Source of the DNA: an uncultured Acetatifactor sp.
GTDB lineage: Bacteria > Bacillota > Clostridia > Lachnospirales > Lachnospiraceae
Direction of reading: 5' to 3'
Length of the DNA stretch: 15,575 nt
Assembly (NCBI GenBank): GCA_947631715.1
Contig: CANRMK010000012.1
Coordinates: forward strand, 1-15,575
The notes below the pieces were generated by a model. That model was not told the origin of the DNA, did not search any database, and saw only the letters and a list, made by a program, of their open reading frames with translations. The position numbers were made by a program, and so were the translations under genes. Of the stretch, positions 13,548 through 15,575 are shown in pieces (positions within the stretch are counted from its first letter, which is position 1; each line of letters opens with the position of its first letter).

Positions 13548-14138
13548 TTACAGGCCGTTCTCATTCAGATACTGCAGAATTCCCATATGTATGGCCCAGG
13601 CCACTCTGTCCTGATATTCCGGCAGGCAGAGCTTTTTCTCTTCTTCCGCGTTGGACAGAAAGCCGCACTCCACTATGACAATGGGAATCCCCGTTTTCTT
13701 CAGAAGATAATAGCTGTCGTTCGCCTTGGTCCTGCGGTTGTTTGCGGGATCTGCTTTCTCGATCAGCTGCTCCTGGATCCGTTCCGCCAGCTGCTGCCCT
13801 TTTGCGCTCCCGTTGTAATAAAAGACCTGGGCCCCGTGAACGTACTCTTCCGGATAGCTGTTCTGATGAATGCTCACAGTGACGGCAGGCGCCGTCTCAT
13901 CGATCAGCGCGATACGCTGCTTCATATCCTGGACTTTCTTATTAGGAGCATCCGGATCATACAGTCCCCGGTCCTCCTCCCGTGTCATCACCACCCGTAT
14001 GTCCGATGCTTCCAGATATGCTTTTACTTTCTCGGCGATCTTAAGGTTGATCTCTTTTTCCAGGGTCCCGCTGACTCCCACCTTGCCGGGGTCTGCGCCG
14101 CCGTGGGGCGGAGATAGGTTGCGGCAGCTTCCGCGCCT
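13548..14138 (-). pseudogene. cwlD: CwlD-like N-acetylmuramoyl-L-alanine amidase, 5'-truncated
   Basis: Amidase_3 proteins of the CwlD group cut the amide between muramic acid and the stem peptide, in spore-formers on the way to cortex muramic lactam. Still visible from 14108 on are PHGGADPGKVGV, then GTLEKEINLKIAEKV with the second zinc ligand Glu, VSIHQNSYPEE with the third zinc ligand His, KANDSYYLLKKTG, and VECGFLSNAEEE with the catalytic Glu. The usual signal/membrane segment and the VVxDxGH lead are gone. Conservation starts at HGG, preceded by SCRNLSPP and then the TAA of the MATE gene in the same frame. No start codon lies between that TAA and the GTG at 14081. Starting at GTG would give 177 residues without the first zinc His and has no ribosome site. 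About 50 residues appear deleted; the product is probably inactive. Confidence 0.75.
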
Positions 14139-15479
14139 TTACTCCTTTCCCCATTTCCCGCTGCGGTAGAACAAAAGCGACAGAACTGTGGCGATGCACC
14201 AGCCGATAGGCCATGCCAGCCATATGCCTGTGGAGCCAAGCGCAGTGAGCGAGAGCAGCTTGGCCAGGATCACGCGGAGGATCAGATCTGTAAAGGTAGC
14301 GATCATAAAGTGCCTCATCATCTCTGCGCCCCTGAGCACACCGTCGGCCACCAGCTTCGCCGCCACCACAAAGTAAAACGGCGCCACGATCCGCAGAAAT
14401 TCCACTCCTGTCCTCATGGCAGTCCCGCTGGGGGCATCCAGAAAGATCCGCACAAGGTACTTTCCTCCAAAGAAATAGAGGACGGCTAACGGCAGACAGA
14501 TCGTCCACACCAGCTTCAGGCCGGCCCTGAAGCCCTCCCGGATCCTCGGAAGCTTCCGCGCCCCGATATTCTGGGCAGTAAAGTTGGAGATACCGTTCCC
14601 GATAGTGGTAAGGGAGGTGATCACCAGATTGTTCAGCTTGACCGAAGCGGAATACCCTGCCATGACCCCTGTTCCGAAAGAGTTGATGATTCCCTGGATC
14701 ACTATGTTGCCCACAGAGATAAAGCTCTGCTGTAAAATGCTGGGAATAGCGACAACGGATATTTTTTTCAGCAGATTCCAGGAAAAAAATACGGTCTTCC
14801 CTTTCGTCTCTATGGTCTTTAAGCTGCGGAACACAAAGATCAGGGCGAGAATGCAGCTGACCCCCTGGCAGAGGAAAGTCGCCCAGGCCACCCCGTCCAC
14901 TCCGTACCGGAACACAGAAGAAAACTGTGTGGTGAAAAGGATATCCATCCCAATATTGGCAATGGAAGAACACATCAGAAAGACAAAAGGCGTCCGGGAG
15001 TTCCCCAATGCCGAAAAAATCCCTGTGGCCACGTTATAGTAGAAGACAAAGGGCAGGCCCCATATGTAAATATCCAGGTACAGCTTGGAGGCGGCAAAGA
15101 CCTCTTCCGGAGTATGGATCATGGCCAACAGCTTCCCATCCAGCAGGACGCCCGCCGTCATCATCACAGCACAGAGGACACCGATGGCGGCTAACGCCGT
15201 GGAGACAGCCGTCTTTAATTCTCCGTAACGCTTTGCACCGAAAAGCTGGGATACGATAACGGAACAGCCTATATTGCACCCAAACGCAAAAGCAATGAAG
15301 ATCAAAGTGATCTCATAGCTGTTCCCCACCGCGGCCAGCGCGTCCTCTCCCACAAATTTCCCCGCTACAAAGCTGTCCGCAATATTGTATAGTTGCTGGA
15401 AGATAATACTGCCGAACAGCGGAATACAGAACCTCCTCACTACCGTACCGGGCTTTCCCACTGTCAGATCCTGATTCAT
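14139..15479 (-). CDS. MATE-family multidrug efflux protein
   Basis: A 446-residue integral membrane protein of the MATE family (DinF/NorM relatives) with twelve predicted helices. Such proteins export cationic drugs or metabolites by Na+ or H+ antiport. The N-terminal family blocks are IPLFGSIIFQQLYNIADSF (19-37) and VGNSYEITLIFIAFAFGC (51-68), and the second MatE repeat begins near VAIPSILQQSFISVGNI. The C-terminus LLFYRSGKWGKE is natural, so the protein is intact. The ATG at 15477-15479 has GAGGAG twelve bases upstream, which is long. The frame stays open through the window edge without another start codon, so an extension cannot be excluded. It is followed directly by the broken cwlD-like gene. 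The transported compound is unknown. Confidence 0.92.
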   Translation of the reverse strand: MNQDLTVGKPGTVVRRFCIPLFGSIIFQQLYNIADSFVAGKFVGEDALAAVGNSYEITLIFIAFAFGCNIGCSVIVSQLFGAKRYGELKTAVSTALAAIGVLCAVMMTAGVLLDGKLLAMIHTPEEVFAASKLYLDIYIWGLPFVFYYNVATGIFSALGNSRTPFVFLMCSSIANIGMDILFTTQFSSVFRYGVDGVAWATFLCQGVSCILALIFVFRSLKTIETKGKTVFFSWNLLKKISVVAIPSILQQSFISVGNIVIQGIINSFGTGVMAGYSASVKLNNLVITSLTTIGNGISNFTAQNIGARKLPRIREGFRAGLKLVWTICLPLAVLYFFGGKYLVRIFLDAPSGTAMRTGVEFLRIVAPFYFVVAAKLVADGVLRGAEMMRHFMIATFTDLILRVILAKLLSLTALGSTGIWLAWPIGWCIATVLSLLFYRSGKWGKE

Positions 15480-15575
15480 CTTTTCACGCCGCTCCTCTCC
15501 TGCAGCCTGCCTGTCATATGCCTGCTGCCGTATCTTTTTCGTCCGGTCTGCATCCCGTTCAAGGCACTTGACGCA
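15480..15575 (-). other. Upstream edge region, possible 3' end of another gene
   Basis: Two minus-strand frames are open here. One continues in frame into the MATE ATG and reads as a strongly charged helix (KKIRQQAYDRQAAGEERREK) with a CVKC motif at the edge. The other ends in a TGA overlapping the MATE ATG (ATGA). Either could be the end of an upstream gene. No promoter was recognised. The identity cannot be settled from 96 bases. Confidence 0.35.

Noticed and set aside
14041..14973. Minus-strand 310-codon frame across the MATE gene and its end
   Set aside because: It is an out-of-frame reading of MATE with Arg/Gly/His-rich product. It was also checked as a source of the missing amidase N-terminus and contains no DxGHGG motif.

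Overview
This window looks like chromosome of a moderately GC-rich anaerobic Firmicute, most likely Clostridia, family Lachnospiraceae. The evidence is the ATP synthase gene order and protein flavour, the AGGAGG-type ribosome binding sites, the CwlD-like and SleB-like wall hydrolases, and the MMPL plus GLUG protein pair. The family assignment is inference from protein resemblance; no rRNA or tRNA is present to confirm it. Nearly all genes lie on the minus strand; only one two-gene unit is on the plus strand.

Region 1 (1-2440, minus): start of an F1Fo ATP synthase operon in the order atpZ, atpI, atpB (a), atpE (c), atpF (b, cut by the window edge). A strong sigma-A-type promoter precedes it at 2405-2433. 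The c subunit carries the ligand set known from sodium-translocating c-rings, so the enzyme is probably Na+-coupled.

Region 2 (2440-3740): a gene-poor 450-base divergent region holding promoters for both directions, a minus-strand terminator and a short frameshifted coding remnant. It is followed by a plus-strand pair: a phosphinothricin/methionine-sulfoximine-type GNAT acetyltransferase and a DUF402 protein.

Region 3 (3756-7791, minus): a compact operon of tsaC/sua5-type threonylcarbamoyl-AMP synthase, rpiB, upp, dCMP deaminase and an exported coiled-coil SleB-type wall hydrolase. A promoter lies in front at 7763-7791. It combines tRNA modification, pentose/nucleotide salvage and cell-wall work.

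Region 4 (7820-13530, minus): a two-gene unit encoding an MMPL/RND-family (HAE3-like) membrane transporter and a 1004-residue exported GLUG-repeat protein. The GLUG protein has a helical insert and a C-terminal membrane anchor resembling a sortase signal. The unit has its own strong promoter with 11-bp-period direct repeats upstream, twin palindromes between the genes, and a terminator whose loop holds the second stop codon. This is the least understood and most interesting system in the window.

Region 5 (13548-15575, minus): a MATE-family efflux protein followed by a CwlD-like N-acetylmuramoyl-L-alanine amidase. The amidase has lost its N-terminus, including a start codon for the part with the first zinc-ligand histidine, so it is probably a pseudogene. 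No CRISPR array, insertion sequence, rRNA or tRNA gene was seen.
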